A DNA stretch of 56,004 bases from Anaerolineae bacterium (GTDB lineage Bacteria; Chloroflexota; Anaerolineae; UBA1429). This document shows positions 17,764 through 26,533 of this stretch, in pieces (position 1 is the stretch's first letter; every line of letters starts with the position of its first letter). The notes under the pieces are model-generated. The model had not been told where the DNA came from and made no database searches. It saw only the letters and a program-made list of their open reading frames with translations. A program made the translations under genes and the position numbers. The DNA is taken from the NCBI GenBank assembly GCA_007132185.1, contig SLPC01000205.1:1-56004 (forward strand). The letters are read 5' to 3'.

Positions 17764-20642
17764 CAACTCTCTGGCTCTCGCTGGATCACCACCATGGTAT
17801 AGTCATCCGCCTGGGGGAGATTGCCCACGAACTCGTACACAGCCTCGTTGATGCGCTGGATCAGACCGTCTGGGGCCAGGCTGCAATTCTCAAGGAGGAT
17901 CTGCTTGAGGCGGTTGATGCCAAACTCTTGCTCATCACCGTTCCATGCTTCAGTGACGCCATCGGTGTACAGGACCAGGGTATCGCCAGGGGCCAGCTCG
18001 ACAGTCTGTTCCTCCAGCGCCGGATCAGGGACTATGCCCAGCACAATGCCAGCTGGCTCCAGTGTCAGAATCTCGCGATCGGCGGCGCGCAGGAGCAGAG
18101 GCGGGTTGTGCCCTGCGCGCACAAAGCGATACAACCCTTGCTCGATATCCAAAATGCCATATACCAGGCTGACAAACATGCCCGAGCGCGAGTCCTCGAG
18201 GAGAATGCGGTTGGCACGCTCCAGGGTTGCAGCGGGGCCTCGGGTATCGAGGGCGGCTGCGCGGAGCACCGTGCGAGAAAGCGCCATATACAGAGCGGCT
18301 GCCACACCCTTGTCCGATACATCGGCGATGCTTACGCCAAGCTGTGATGTATTCAGCTGCACAAAGTCATAATAGTCACCGCCCACGCCCCTGGCTGCTC
18401 GCCACTCGACGGCAATGCGCCAGCCGGGTACGTCGGGGCAGCACTCGGGCAAAAAGCTCGTCTGGATGTCCATGGCCAGGTTCATCTCGTGCTCCAGCCG
18501 CTCCCGACGCACAGCCTGTTCATACAGGCGTGTGGCCGAGATCGCCAGCGAGGCCTGGCTGGCAATGCCGCTCAGAAGGGTCAAACGGCGGCCCGCTAGA
18601 GCAGGAGCGGCCAGCTGCGCCCCGACCAGGAGCAGTCCCAGGTCGTGCTGATGCGCGCGCAAGGCTAGAGCCAGAGTCTCGATCTGTCCACGATCTGCCG
18701 GCTCGAGCCCCAGAGCGCTGCCGTCCATCGGCGAATCCAGAGTCTGGATCTCATTCGACTGTTGTAGGTCATCGAGCCAGGGCAGTCGATCGTAAGAATA
18801 GAGAGGGGTTGCCGGCAGATCTTGCAGGTTCGAGGTGAGGCCATAGCTTGCCACGCCCGCATAGCGATGTTGCTCCGGCTCCCGCACCAGTATAGCGCAC
18901 CACGATACGCCCATGAGCATCGGAATCAATCGCACCACGGTGCTCACCGTCTCGTCAAGATCGTAGCTTCCGCTCGCAATGACGTTGGCCACCTGCAGCA
19001 GCGCCGTGGACACCCAGGCCTCTTCGCGTTGCGCAGCCAACAGGGCCGCATTGTCCATCGCTAGGGCCGCTTGGCGGGCGATACCCTCTAGAATAGTGCG
19101 CTGGGGCGCTGGAAGATCCTCCGAGTTCGGCGTCTGGGCCAGCATCACGCCCATCAACGATCCTCTGGGTGCCAGCGGATAGGCCAACATGCGGTGCCCA
19201 TTTTCTCGCTCATTTCCCCATAGGCGAGCCAGGGGCCCAAGTGCCGCAGGGTCCGAGATGCCCGTCCCACTCACCGCCACCCGCTTGAGAGCCGGGATCT
19301 CCTCGGATGGATACCGCAACATGCAGCTTGGGGGCTGGCCAGGGGCGTTGCCAGATACGGGCAGGCAGAACTCGTCGCTCTCGGCCGAGTACGACAGCAG
19401 CGTGCAATGCTCGACGCCAGTGAGCAACTGAGCGAGACGCGATACCGTGGCGGCGACCTCCTCCAGGGTACTTTCCTCGGCCAGGGCCTCGGCTACCTGC
19501 AATAGCGCCGTGGATACCCAGGATTGTTCCTGTTGGGCGCGATAGATCTGGCTATCTTCGATGGCTACGGCGATCTGATCCGCCAGGATGCGCAGGATCG
19601 AGATCTCATCCTCGTCAAAGCTTCCGTAGCGGTCACTCTGCAGATCTAGCACGCCCAACACACGGTCCTCGACCATGAGCGGAAGCGCCACCTCGGCGGC
19701 GGCCCGGTCGAGCGCTTCGTGCGCCAGATAGCGGGGGTCCTGGCGGACATCGTTCGCAACGATCACCTGCCCAAGGGCCGCATGCCCAATGAGTCCCGTT
19801 CCCCAGGGTACCGTGATCCCCCGCTCCTGAATGGCCGGGTTGGAGCTGGCCTGCATCGTGATGATACGCTGCTTGCGATCAAGGGAAAAGATGCTCGCAT
19901 GATAATAGCCCAGGATATCTGCCACCAGCTTGACCGTGTCGGAAAAGAGGGTGTCCAGATCAAGGATCGCAGCGACCTTGCGACTCACCTCGGCAATGAG
20001 CATGAGCTGATCGCTACGCTCCTGCTCTTTCCGATAGAGGCGAGCGCCATCGAGTCCCAGCGCAATCTGTTCCGCAGACACGGCAAAAGGGGTCTGTTGG
20101 CGTCGGCCAAAGGAACGCCGTCGGGGGGACTGGAGCGAGATCGCGCCCAAGAAGCGATCCTGAACCGTCAGGGGGATGTACAGGCCGCTTTGGGGGGTCC
20201 CACCCAGGCGCAGCGGCTCGATGGGTGAGCGGTCAAAATCGGGGACGACCAGGATCTGTCGATGCTCCTTGAGCCAATCATAGGCGCCGGGCCCTATCTC
20301 GGCGTATTGAGAATCATCGAGTACCTGTCCTCCCTCGACAATCGTTAGAGGGCGGGACTGCCCTCTTCCGGGCTCGATCTGTACTACAAGCGCCGCATGG
20401 GGGGTCAGGCGCCGCATATGGGCCGAGATCACGCGATAGAGGGATGTAGGCTCCATACCCGTCTGCAGAACCTGCTGGCTGAGGCCAGTCAGCGAGAGCA
20501 CATCCCGATACTGCTTGCGGGCGCGGAACCAGCAGGCGAACAGGATGGCGCTGCCGAGGGCTACGAGGCCCAGGATAACAGCCAGAAACCCAGGCAGCGT
20601 TAGCGCCGCCAGTGATAGATAGGCGCTCAATCTTGTGGCCAT
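17763..20642 (-). CDS. GAF-domain PP2C (SpoIIE/RsbU-type) serine phosphatase
   Basis: A 959-residue sensor phosphatase that would dephosphorylate a STAS antagonist. One N-terminal membrane helix (about 8-38) is followed by a chain of GAF-like domains near 60-200, 215-365, 375-535 and 545-700. A PP2C domain ends the chain (about 720-959), with HEMNLAMDIQTSFLP, metal-site GGDYYDF, SIADVSDKG and LYTDGVTEAWN. Two linker-GAF modules start with nearly the same sequence (SWVSTALLQVAEALA and AWVSTALLQVANVIA), showing internal duplication. It lies in the partner-switching operon directly after its probable substrate. The ligands sensed are unknown. Confidence 0.92.
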   Translation of the reverse strand: MATRLSAYLSLAALTLPGFLAVILGLVALGSAILFACWFRARKQYRDVLSLTGLSQQVLQTGMEPTSLYRVISAHMRRLTPHAALVVQIEPGRGQSRPLTIVEGGQVLDDSQYAEIGPGAYDWLKEHRQILVVPDFDRSPIEPLRLGGTPQSGLYIPLTVQDRFLGAISLQSPRRRSFGRRQQTPFAVSAEQIALGLDGARLYRKEQERSDQLMLIAEVSRKVAAILDLDTLFSDTVKLVADILGYYHASIFSLDRKQRIITMQASSNPAIQERGITVPWGTGLIGHAALGQVIVANDVRQDPRYLAHEALDRAAAEVALPLMVEDRVLGVLDLQSDRYGSFDEDEISILRILADQIAVAIEDSQIYRAQQEQSWVSTALLQVAEALAEESTLEEVAATVSRLAQLLTGVEHCTLLSYSAESDEFCLPVSGNAPGQPPSCMLRYPSEEIPALKRVAVSGTGISDPAALGPLARLWGNERENGHRMLAYPLAPRGSLMGVMLAQTPNSEDLPAPQRTILEGIARQAALAMDNAALLAAQREEAWVSTALLQVANVIASGSYDLDETVSTVVRLIPMLMGVSWCAILVREPEQHRYAGVASYGLTSNLQDLPATPLYSYDRLPWLDDLQQSNEIQTLDSPMDGSALGLEPADRGQIETLALALRAHQHDLGLLLVGAQLAAPALAGRRLTLLSGIASQASLAISATRLYEQAVRRERLEHEMNLAMDIQTSFLPECCPDVPGWRIAVEWRAARGVGGDYYDFVQLNTSQLGVSIADVSDKGVAAALYMALSRTVLRAAALDTRGPAATLERANRILLEDSRSGMFVSLVYGILDIEQGLYRFVRAGHNPPLLLRAADREILTLEPAGIVLGIVPDPALEEQTVELAPGDTLVLYTDGVTEAWNGDEQEFGINRLKQILLENCSLAPDGLIQRINEAVYEFVGNLPQADDYTMVVIQREPES

Positions 20643-20660
20643 TTCGAGCCAGACTCTCTG

Positions 20661-20960
20661 CTATACGGTCCGTATACCGAACACCCGGTCCAGTCCAGCC
20701 ATGCGCAGCACGCGCATTACGCGTTGGGGGATGTTTGTGAGGACGAGTTCACTGCCCTCGTCAGAGGCTTGCCGGTGGGCAAGTAATAGCACTCTGAGGG
20801 CGCTACTGCTCACATAGGTGACGTCGCCAAGGTCAAGCACAATCGTGTCTGCGCCGGTATCGAGCAACTGCTGAAGCTGCTGATCCAACTCTGATGCACG
20901 CAGGGCGTCATACCGCCCCTCGAGGGCATGATAATGGTTGATATCCTGTGAGGTTGTCAT
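20661..20960 (-). CDS. STAS-domain anti-anti-sigma factor (RsbV/SpoIIAA-like)
   Basis: A 99-residue STAS protein. The phosphorylatable serine lies in VTYVSSSALRVLLLA, near residues 49-52. It probably binds the kinase when unphosphorylated and frees the kinase's target. Its ATG overlaps the kinase stop by four bases (ATGA), and the phosphatase gene follows 18 bases later. Confidence 0.92.
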   Translation of the reverse strand: MTTSQDINHYHALEGRYDALRASELDQQLQQLLDTGADTIVLDLGDVTYVSSSALRVLLLAHRQASDEGSELVLTNIPQRVMRVLRMAGLDRVFGIRTV

Positions 20961-21379
20961 TCGGCTCTGCTAATACGCTTGCGTAAGATGACTTGATTGC
21001 CTTTCTCACCATCAGAGTGGAACTCGATCCCGTCTGTTAGCTCTCGCATAAAGAACAGGCCCAGCCCGCCAATGTCTCGGCTTTCTAGCGGCGCCTTGGT
21101 ATCCGGCACAGGAACCTTGTCTGGATCGAATCGCTTGCCAAAGTCGGTTACCCGTACCACAAAGTCCTTGTTCTCTACCCAGCAGCATATGCGCACCTCA
21201 CCCGTATCACCGTCATAGGCATGTTCGATCGAGTTGGTGCAGGCCTCGTCGGTGGCCATCTGTATATCATAAACGTCCGCTTCCGCCACGCCAGCCCGGC
21301 GCGCGCTCAGCGAAACAAATTCCGAAATTCTGGCTAGCTGTGATAAATCACTATTCACACATAGCTCAAAAGGTGGCAT
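20957..21379 (-). CDS. RsbW/SpoIIAB-type anti-sigma serine kinase
   Basis: A 140-residue GHKL ATPase. N-box DEACTNSIEHAY (44-55), G1 box VTDFGKRFDP (77-86) and G2 box GGLGLFF (104-110) are complete, so kinase activity is expected. It should phosphorylate one or both STAS proteins encoded beside it and sequester a sigma factor or other output. No sigma factor gene is in the window. AGAGGGG lies five bases before the ATG. Confidence 0.92.
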   Translation of the reverse strand: MPPFELCVNSDLSQLARISEFVSLSARRAGVAEADVYDIQMATDEACTNSIEHAYDGDTGEVRICCWVENKDFVVRVTDFGKRFDPDKVPVPDTKAPLESRDIGGLGLFFMRELTDGIEFHSDGEKGNQVILRKRISRAE

Positions 21380-21402
21380 ATTGGCCCCTCTGCGCCAATC
21401 GG

Positions 21403-21738
21403 TTAAAAACTTCCAACAGCAAAAGTTGTATCCGGGTAGATCTCGACAAAGGAGAGAATACCCGCCAAGTCGAACACTCCGGCAATATGCTCAGGAACAG
21501 CCGCCAGGCGAACATCACCCCGGTTCCACCGCCGACACTCTTTGTAGGCCATCAGAAGGGCGCGAATGGCGGCGCTCGAAAAGAACTGAACGCCGGACAT
21601 GTCCACGACGATCCGATACACCCCATCATCCATCGACTCTCTAAAGGCCTCTGCCAGCGCAGGCGCGACGCTGCTGTCAAAGCGCCCCTCGAGTTTGATG
21701 ACGTTACAGCGCTTGAGCTCTTTCGTTTCGATGGTCAC
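21403..21738 (-). CDS. STAS-domain anti-anti-sigma factor, first gene of the operon
   Basis: A 111-residue STAS protein with the serine segment QFFSSAAIRALLMA. The GTG start has AGGAGG six bases upstream. An open frame extends 25 codons further, but it would cross the promoter, so GTG is preferred. A second STAS gene lies two genes on, so the kinase has two candidate partners. Confidence 0.9.
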   Translation of the reverse strand: MTIETKELKRCNVIKLEGRFDSSVAPALAEAFRESMDDGVYRIVVDMSGVQFFSSAAIRALLMAYKECRRWNRGDVRLAAVPEHIAGVFDLAGILSFVEIYPDTTFAVGSF

Positions 21739-21784
21739 GAGTTGCCTCCTGGGCGAACGCTGTTTGCTGTTCGACTCTGCTTTG

Positions 21785-21813
21785 ATTATACCACACCGAT
21801 CAACCAGTTCCAA
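21785..21813 (-). promoter_or_regulatory. Promoter of the partner-switching operon
   Basis: TTGGAA (complement of 21808-21813), 17 bases, perfect TATAAT (complement of 21785-21790). Leader about 40 nt. It drives the STAS-kinase-STAS-phosphatase-glycosyltransferase series. Confidence 0.7.
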
Positions 21814-21863
21814 TCCGAATGTTGACCGTTCCAGTTCACTTTTTCCCGTGGTACCCTGATGGC

Positions 21864-23846
21864 TCAGGTCTTGAGCCGCGGTCTCCCGATGGCGCGCGCC
21901 TCGATGCAGGATCGAACGTATACGTCGCCTCCATAGATGTCGGATACAGGTGCGTGGCTGTGCCTCTCGTGTAGCACGATCCGCACGTCGGCCGCTCCGG
22001 CACGTTCGGCCATCTCCCGCGCAATCCGGGCGGCTTCAGAGCGCCCATACGCCAGAGCCTGCTCCAAATCATCCCAGTGACTGCTCCCATTGGGCAGGTG
22101 TATGCGATAGCCCTGTTCCTGTTCTTGCGGCAGCACAAGGGCCTCAACTCGCATGATGATGCTGCCCACGATGGCCCCCAGAGCGTTGGCAACGCCGCTG
22201 TGCTCTGGAATCTCCAAGCGTCCGCCCAGGAGCTCGGCGGCGCGAGGGAAATAGGTCTCGGCGGGCGCACCGATGCCCACCAACATCGGGCCTAGCACGG
22301 GCCGAAAGTGTATCTTTTCGTTGCCGTTGGGGCTCACCAGGCGCGTCAGAGCGGGCGGCGGCAGGGCATCGGTGGACCCATTCCCGTCCTGAACCCACAG
22401 CTTTTGCACGACTTCTTGCGCAATCCGGACACTGGTCTGCTCTAGGATGCGTGAGCACAGCTCCTCGGGCTCGATCCCCAGGGCCCGCGCCAGTGCGTTG
22501 GCGCCATGCGCCGATGCGCTACGGTTCCAGGCCCTGTAGCGGCCGAGGACATGGGCGGCGTCGGTGGGCGTGAATCCCGAGCGGACCACAATGCCCTCGC
22601 GCTCCAGCCGGGTCAGATAGCGCTGGTATAGGCCAGGATAGCGCATGATTTTGCGGAGGGCGCCCATCGAAAGGGGGCCCTGTTCCAGCGCATCGAACAA
22701 TCTTGCCCCAAAGGGAGGGTGCTCCAGGTCGTCAACCGAGCCACGGCGTTGTAGCAGCAGGAACTCGATCTCGGCCGGGTCGGCCATCGGTTTTCGGACC
22801 AGCGCTTCCAACGCATCGCCTGCCTCTGGATAGTGCTCGGCCAGCAGGCAGAGGGGAATAGCGCGCTGTGGGCCGAGAGTCAGCTCGCCCTCGGTCAGAC
22901 GTACATGGCTGTCGCCCCCGAGCCCGGCGGTGTGAATTTCCACGGCCTCGATCATCGTGCGCCAGCCTCCCACGTGGGCGCCCTGCGTACTCAACACGGG
23001 CTGGCCGTCTTCGATAAGTGCAATGTCGGTGGTGGTGCCGCCCATATCCGCGACGACGATGCTCTGCGCACCGCACAGGTGGCGGGCGCCCACGACGCTG
23101 GCAGCCGGCCCGGAAAGGATCGTCTCGATGGGCCGAAGCGCTGCCACCTCGACCTGCATCAGCGATCCATCCCCCTTGACCAGCATCAACGGGGCCTCGA
23201 TTCCTAATGCGTCGAGTGACCTTTGTACCAAACCCACCAGTTCGTGGAGCAGGGGGATCAGGCGGGCGTTGAGAGTCACGGTGGTGGCACGGCGTAACGC
23301 ATCGAGCTGCTGTGTGAGCTCGTGGCCGCAGGTGCTCGGTAGATGCGTGAGCTCTGCGACAAGCTCTTGCACCGCGAGCTCGTGGGTCGGGTTGCGGGTG
23401 CCGAAATAGCCCGAGATGGCAAACGCCTGTACGTGCGGCGCGTGCTCCAATATAGCCAGCCGCGCGGCCTCCAGATCGAGGGCCTCGCTCTCCTCACCAT
23501 CCATCGTATGCCCGCCGGCGATCAGGGCGTACCTCTGGGTGCCCAGGTCGCGCGCCAGAGTCTCGGGTGGATAGAGCGAGCTATCATAGCCAATCAGGAG
23601 CGCACATACGGGGGCTCCATGCCCCTCTACGATGGCGTTGGTGGCGAGGGTGGTGGACAGAGATACCAGGTGGATCTGGTCATTAGCCGAAGCAAGAATG
23701 GCCTCCAGCGCCTCCCGAATCCCGACCGTCAGATCGTGCCTGGTGGTGAACGCCTTGGCCGTTGCCAGGACGGTGCCCTGCGTATAATCCACCAGAACGG
23801 CATCTGTGTAGGTACCGCCGGCGTCAATGCCTATCGCAAGCTTCAT
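21864..23846 (-). CDS. HyuA-like hydantoinase/oxoprolinase family ATPase with a winged-helix-like insertion
   Basis: A 660-residue ASKHA-fold protein of the HyuA/acetone-carboxylase-beta/oxoprolinase group, which uses ATP to open or activate amide or ketone substrates. Phosphate-binding GIDAGGTYTDAVLVD (5-20) and ADMGGTTTDIALIEDG near 265 are intact. An insertion of about 110 residues near 370-480 looks like a winged helix (GPLSMGALRKIMRYP, LTRLEREGIVVRSGFTP). No HyuB partner gene is present, so the reaction is uncertain. AGGAG lies just before the ATG. Last gene of the trmI unit, separated by an 81-base stretch with a triplicated 18-mer. Confidence 0.85.
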   Translation of the reverse strand: MKLAIGIDAGGTYTDAVLVDYTQGTVLATAKAFTTRHDLTVGIREALEAILASANDQIHLVSLSTTLATNAIVEGHGAPVCALLIGYDSSLYPPETLARDLGTQRYALIAGGHTMDGEESEALDLEAARLAILEHAPHVQAFAISGYFGTRNPTHELAVQELVAELTHLPSTCGHELTQQLDALRRATTVTLNARLIPLLHELVGLVQRSLDALGIEAPLMLVKGDGSLMQVEVAALRPIETILSGPAASVVGARHLCGAQSIVVADMGGTTTDIALIEDGQPVLSTQGAHVGGWRTMIEAVEIHTAGLGGDSHVRLTEGELTLGPQRAIPLCLLAEHYPEAGDALEALVRKPMADPAEIEFLLLQRRGSVDDLEHPPFGARLFDALEQGPLSMGALRKIMRYPGLYQRYLTRLEREGIVVRSGFTPTDAAHVLGRYRAWNRSASAHGANALARALGIEPEELCSRILEQTSVRIAQEVVQKLWVQDGNGSTDALPPPALTRLVSPNGNEKIHFRPVLGPMLVGIGAPAETYFPRAAELLGGRLEIPEHSGVANALGAIVGSIIMRVEALVLPQEQEQGYRIHLPNGSSHWDDLEQALAYGRSEAARIAREMAERAGAADVRIVLHERHSHAPVSDIYGGDVYVRSCIEARAIGRPRLKT

Positions 23847-23885
23847 GAGCTCCTAGTCCCCATATGCGGTGTATGCCCGTGCAAT

Positions 23886-23939
23886 TGTCGATCACCTGCC
23901 GACTGTCGATCACCTGCCGACTGTCGATCACCTGCCGAC
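23886..23939 (-). repeat. Three perfect tandem copies of an 18-bp unit spanning a stop codon
   Basis: The unit TGTCGATCACCTGCCGAC (plus strand) occurs at 23886-23903, 23904-23921 and 23922-23939. The rightmost copy contains the last codons and the TGA of the binding-protein gene. As 18 bases are six codons, the other two copies repeat the same in-frame residues and stop after it (V-G-R-stop-S-T per unit). Confidence 0.95.
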
Positions 23940-24875
23940 GAGCTCGGCGTCTCGCAGAAACTGCTGGGCCACCCGATCCAGCCGTCCCTGTCCCACGTCC
24001 AACTGCTGCTCCATCAACGCCAGGCTCCTGGCATCGAGGCTGGCCGTCAGCTCGGCCAGAATACGCTCCATCTCGGGGTATTCGCCGAGCACCGAGGCGT
24101 GTACCGTGGGCGCCAGGCTGGAGGCCGGGAAGAAAGCATTGGCGTCCCGCAGGGCGACCAGCGCGCCGTCATAGGGTGAGAGCTCCCTGCCGTAACCGAC
24201 TGCCACGTGACACCGCTTGTCCAACAGGCCCTGATAGGCGTCGCCATGGTCCATGAAACGCACAAGGCTCTCCTTGAAGCGGAACCGGTACACCCGCTCC
24301 AGGCCGCGAATCCCCCAGGGCGTATCATAGAGGTCCTCCGGAACACACAGCGCCAGATTGGGGTCGGTGCGGCTGATATGATGCGCGAGATCGGTGATGC
24401 TGGCCAGACGGAGGTCTGCTGCCGTTTCTCGTGCCACGATGAGCGACATACGGGCCGACCAGTTGCAGGGGTTCAGCCAGATGATGCGATTCAGGCGATC
24501 CTGCTCCTTGACGCGCCGGAACAGCTCTGTCTCACTGGTGATTGGCTGGTCGTGATTGAGGTGGGCATGCCAGGTGTGGCCCGTCTCTTGCCAGACGAGG
24601 CCAACTCGACCGGTCTCTAGGGCCTTGCGGGTCATCCACTCTTCTTGCAGGCCGGTTCTGATCTCTACGGCATAGCCACGGTCGCGCAGAAACTGGGCGG
24701 TGAGCTCGGCCAGGAGCTGCTGGCTGGTGCGCGCGTCAGCGGCAATGATGATCGGCTGGTCGGCCCGGCTGGGCGTGGTGCGGCATCCCGCTACCAAGAG
24801 AAGGAGCAACCATAGGCCGATTGCTCCCAGCATCCAAGATGACCGTAGACTACTCCTGCATGGGGTATTTGACAT
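23928..24875 (-). CDS. Glycine betaine/OpuAC-type substrate-binding lipoprotein
   Basis: A 315-residue lipoprotein with a hydrophobic stretch and lipobox LVAGC at about residue 31, then an OpuAC/ProX-like binding fold (GLVWQETGHTWHAH, IIWLNPCNWSARMSL, LCVPEDLYDTPWG). It should capture a quaternary amine or similar solute outside the membrane. No ABC ATPase or permease gene is adjacent. The ATG has AAGGTGG in front and overlaps the end of yigZ by 26 bases. Its stop lies inside the first-formed copy of the tandem repeat. Confidence 0.82.
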   Translation of the reverse strand: MSNTPCRSSLRSSWMLGAIGLWLLLLLVAGCRTTPSRADQPIIIAADARTSQQLLAELTAQFLRDRGYAVEIRTGLQEEWMTRKALETGRVGLVWQETGHTWHAHLNHDQPITSETELFRRVKEQDRLNRIIWLNPCNWSARMSLIVARETAADLRLASITDLAHHISRTDPNLALCVPEDLYDTPWGIRGLERVYRFRFKESLVRFMDHGDAYQGLLDKRCHVAVGYGRELSPYDGALVALRDANAFFPASSLAPTVHASVLGEYPEMERILAELTASLDARSLALMEQQLDVGQGRLDRVAQQFLRDAELVGR

Positions 24876-25515
24876 AGTGCCCACCTTGCCAAATGGTTGT
24901 AAGGACGGTCTCCCCATTCGTGAGTTTACGCACGAGGTCACTGACTGTGACGCCTTGGTGAAAGGGAACACTCAGTGTCAGATGCGCATGCTCGTCAAAG
25001 CTATGTTCCTCAATCAAGACCTCGTATTGGGGAAGCAAGTAGATCAGGCTATCATAGAGAGAATAATCAAAGGAGATAGAAGCGCGTTGATGGTAGACCA
25101 GCTCGGCCACGGGCAGCTCCTCTAGCGCGGCGCGCACGCAACGGCTGTACGCGCGCACCAGCCCGCCCATGCCCAGCTGGGTGCCGCCAAAATAACGGGT
25201 GCCCACGGCCACCACCTCACGCAGGTTTCGTCCCTCTAGTACGGCCAGCATCGGGCGCCCGGCCGTGCCGCCAGGCTCGCCATCGTCCGAGGAGCCAATC
25301 TCCGGCTGTGGGAGGCCATTGATGTGATAGGCCCAGGCGTAATGGTTGGCGTCAGGGTGCGCCTGACGCACTGTCTCGACAAAGGCCCTGGCCTCTTTGA
25401 CCGACTTGGCACGCCCCACGGTTCCCACAAAAGCGGAACCCTTGACGATGATCTCGGTCTCTGCCGTGCCATTTGGGACAAGATATCTTAGGTCTTGGGC
25501 AAGCGGACTTATCAT
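24850..25515 (-). CDS. yigZ: YigZ/IMPACT family protein
   Basis: A 221-residue member of the UPF0029/IMPACT family. The N-terminal domain carries HYAWAYHINGLPQPEIGSSD (in two parts), DDGEPGGTAGRPML and VAVGTRYFGGTQLGMGGLVRAYS, the family hallmark. The C-terminal domain resembles EF-G domain V (SISFDYSLYDSLIYLLPQY). Eukaryotic IMPACT and bacterial YigZ act in translation control, but the molecular role is poorly known. Its ATG overlaps the trmI stop (ATGA). Confidence 0.92.
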   Translation of the reverse strand: MISPLAQDLRYLVPNGTAETEIIVKGSAFVGTVGRAKSVKEARAFVETVRQAHPDANHYAWAYHINGLPQPEIGSSDDGEPGGTAGRPMLAVLEGRNLREVVAVGTRYFGGTQLGMGGLVRAYSRCVRAALEELPVAELVYHQRASISFDYSLYDSLIYLLPQYEVLIEEHSFDEHAHLTLSVPFHQGVTVSDLVRKLTNGETVLTTIWQGGHYVKYPMQE

Positions 25516-26357
25516 GATGAATCCTTCAAGCCGCAGCTGACCGAGTCAGAAGGGGCAATGGTAGCAGAAGCAAAATCGGGCTCGGGCAACTCTCCTACCT
25601 TGCGGGCGAAAAGCAGATAGCCTGTGTGACCGACCATCGTATCCTCAGGGCGCAACCTGCCGGGCACTGGTTTATAGTGTCGTAGCAGTACCTCGAGGAC
25701 CTCTATCGCGATAAAGGGGCCGCGGCGCAAATCCTCGAGCAGAATCACGATCTGGTTGGTCGTAGGAACGAGCACACCCAAGTGGCCGCCATCGGCCAAT
25801 GCCTCGACCACTTGCGGCATATAGTCCCAGGGCTCGCGGACATCCAAAAAGAGGGCGTCCACATCCTGATGCGTGAACCCATCGGCAATATCGCGCTCGA
25901 CAAACTCGACTACGTCATCAAGGCCCACCCGCTCCACATTGCGACGGGCAACCTTGATCATCTCTGGGCGCGTCTCATAAGAATAGACGGCCCCATCAGG
26001 AGCTACAGCATTGGCAAGGCCCATCGCAAGGGCGCCACTGCCGGTGCCTGCCTCGATCACGCGCCGCCCAGAGCGCAGATCCAGCTTGAGCAGGATCTGA
26101 CCGATCTCCTTCGGGTAGATGATCTGGGTCACGCGCTTGAGCGCCATCAGCTCATCGTGGATCGAGGGGCGCATCAGGTAGTATACCTCATGCAGGTGGG
26201 TGAGAACAGGTCTGCCGTAGGCGGCTCCGATCATGGCATCATGCTCTATGATGCCCTTGTGCGTGTGAAAGCGATCTCCGCGCCGCAGATCAACAAAAAA
26301 CCGCCGGCCGCGCTCTGAGAGCAGCAGCACGCGGTCGCCGGTCTGGGCAAAAGGCAC
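25512..26357 (-). CDS. trmI: tRNA (adenine-58-N1) methyltransferase TrmI
   Basis: Methylates A58 in the T-loop of tRNAs. The 281-residue protein opens with MPFAQTGDRVLLLSERGRRF, the conserved N-terminal barrel. Motif I is IEAGTGSGALAMGLA (101-115) and the catalytic-loop motif is LDVREPWDY. The GTG start at 26357 has AAGGGAG six bases upstream and matches family length; the frame is open further but crosses the promoter. First gene of a unit with yigZ, the binding protein and the HyuA-like gene. Confidence 0.92.
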   Translation of the reverse strand: MPFAQTGDRVLLLSERGRRFFVDLRRGDRFHTHKGIIEHDAMIGAAYGRPVLTHLHEVYYLMRPSIHDELMALKRVTQIIYPKEIGQILLKLDLRSGRRVIEAGTGSGALAMGLANAVAPDGAVYSYETRPEMIKVARRNVERVGLDDVVEFVERDIADGFTHQDVDALFLDVREPWDYMPQVVEALADGGHLGVLVPTTNQIVILLEDLRRGPFIAIEVLEVLLRHYKPVPGRLRPEDTMVGHTGYLLFARKVGELPEPDFASATIAPSDSVSCGLKDSS

Positions 26358-26424
26358 AGGGCTCTCCCTTGGGATGCAAAACCAGTCAAACGATTGGAAC
26401 AAACGCAATGTACCGAACACTTGG

Positions 26425-26453
26425 ATTATAGGCCCGACCATGCCAGGTCGCAA
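26425..26453 (-). promoter_or_regulatory. Promoter of the trmI operon
   Basis: TTGCGA (complement of 26448-26453), 17 bases, perfect TATAAT (complement of 26425-26430). Leader about 60 nt. Confidence 0.65.
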
Positions 26454-26533
26454 GTCGCGCGGCCTGACATGGGGCAGATGAATGCCCTTTTGTGGGCGCG
26501 ACATATGTCAAGAATGGGTTCCGGGCGAGGTTG

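Noticed and set aside
23886-23939. Possible CRISPR-like repeat.
   Set aside because: The three 18-bp copies are directly adjacent with no spacers, and one overlaps a gene end; no cas gene nearby.
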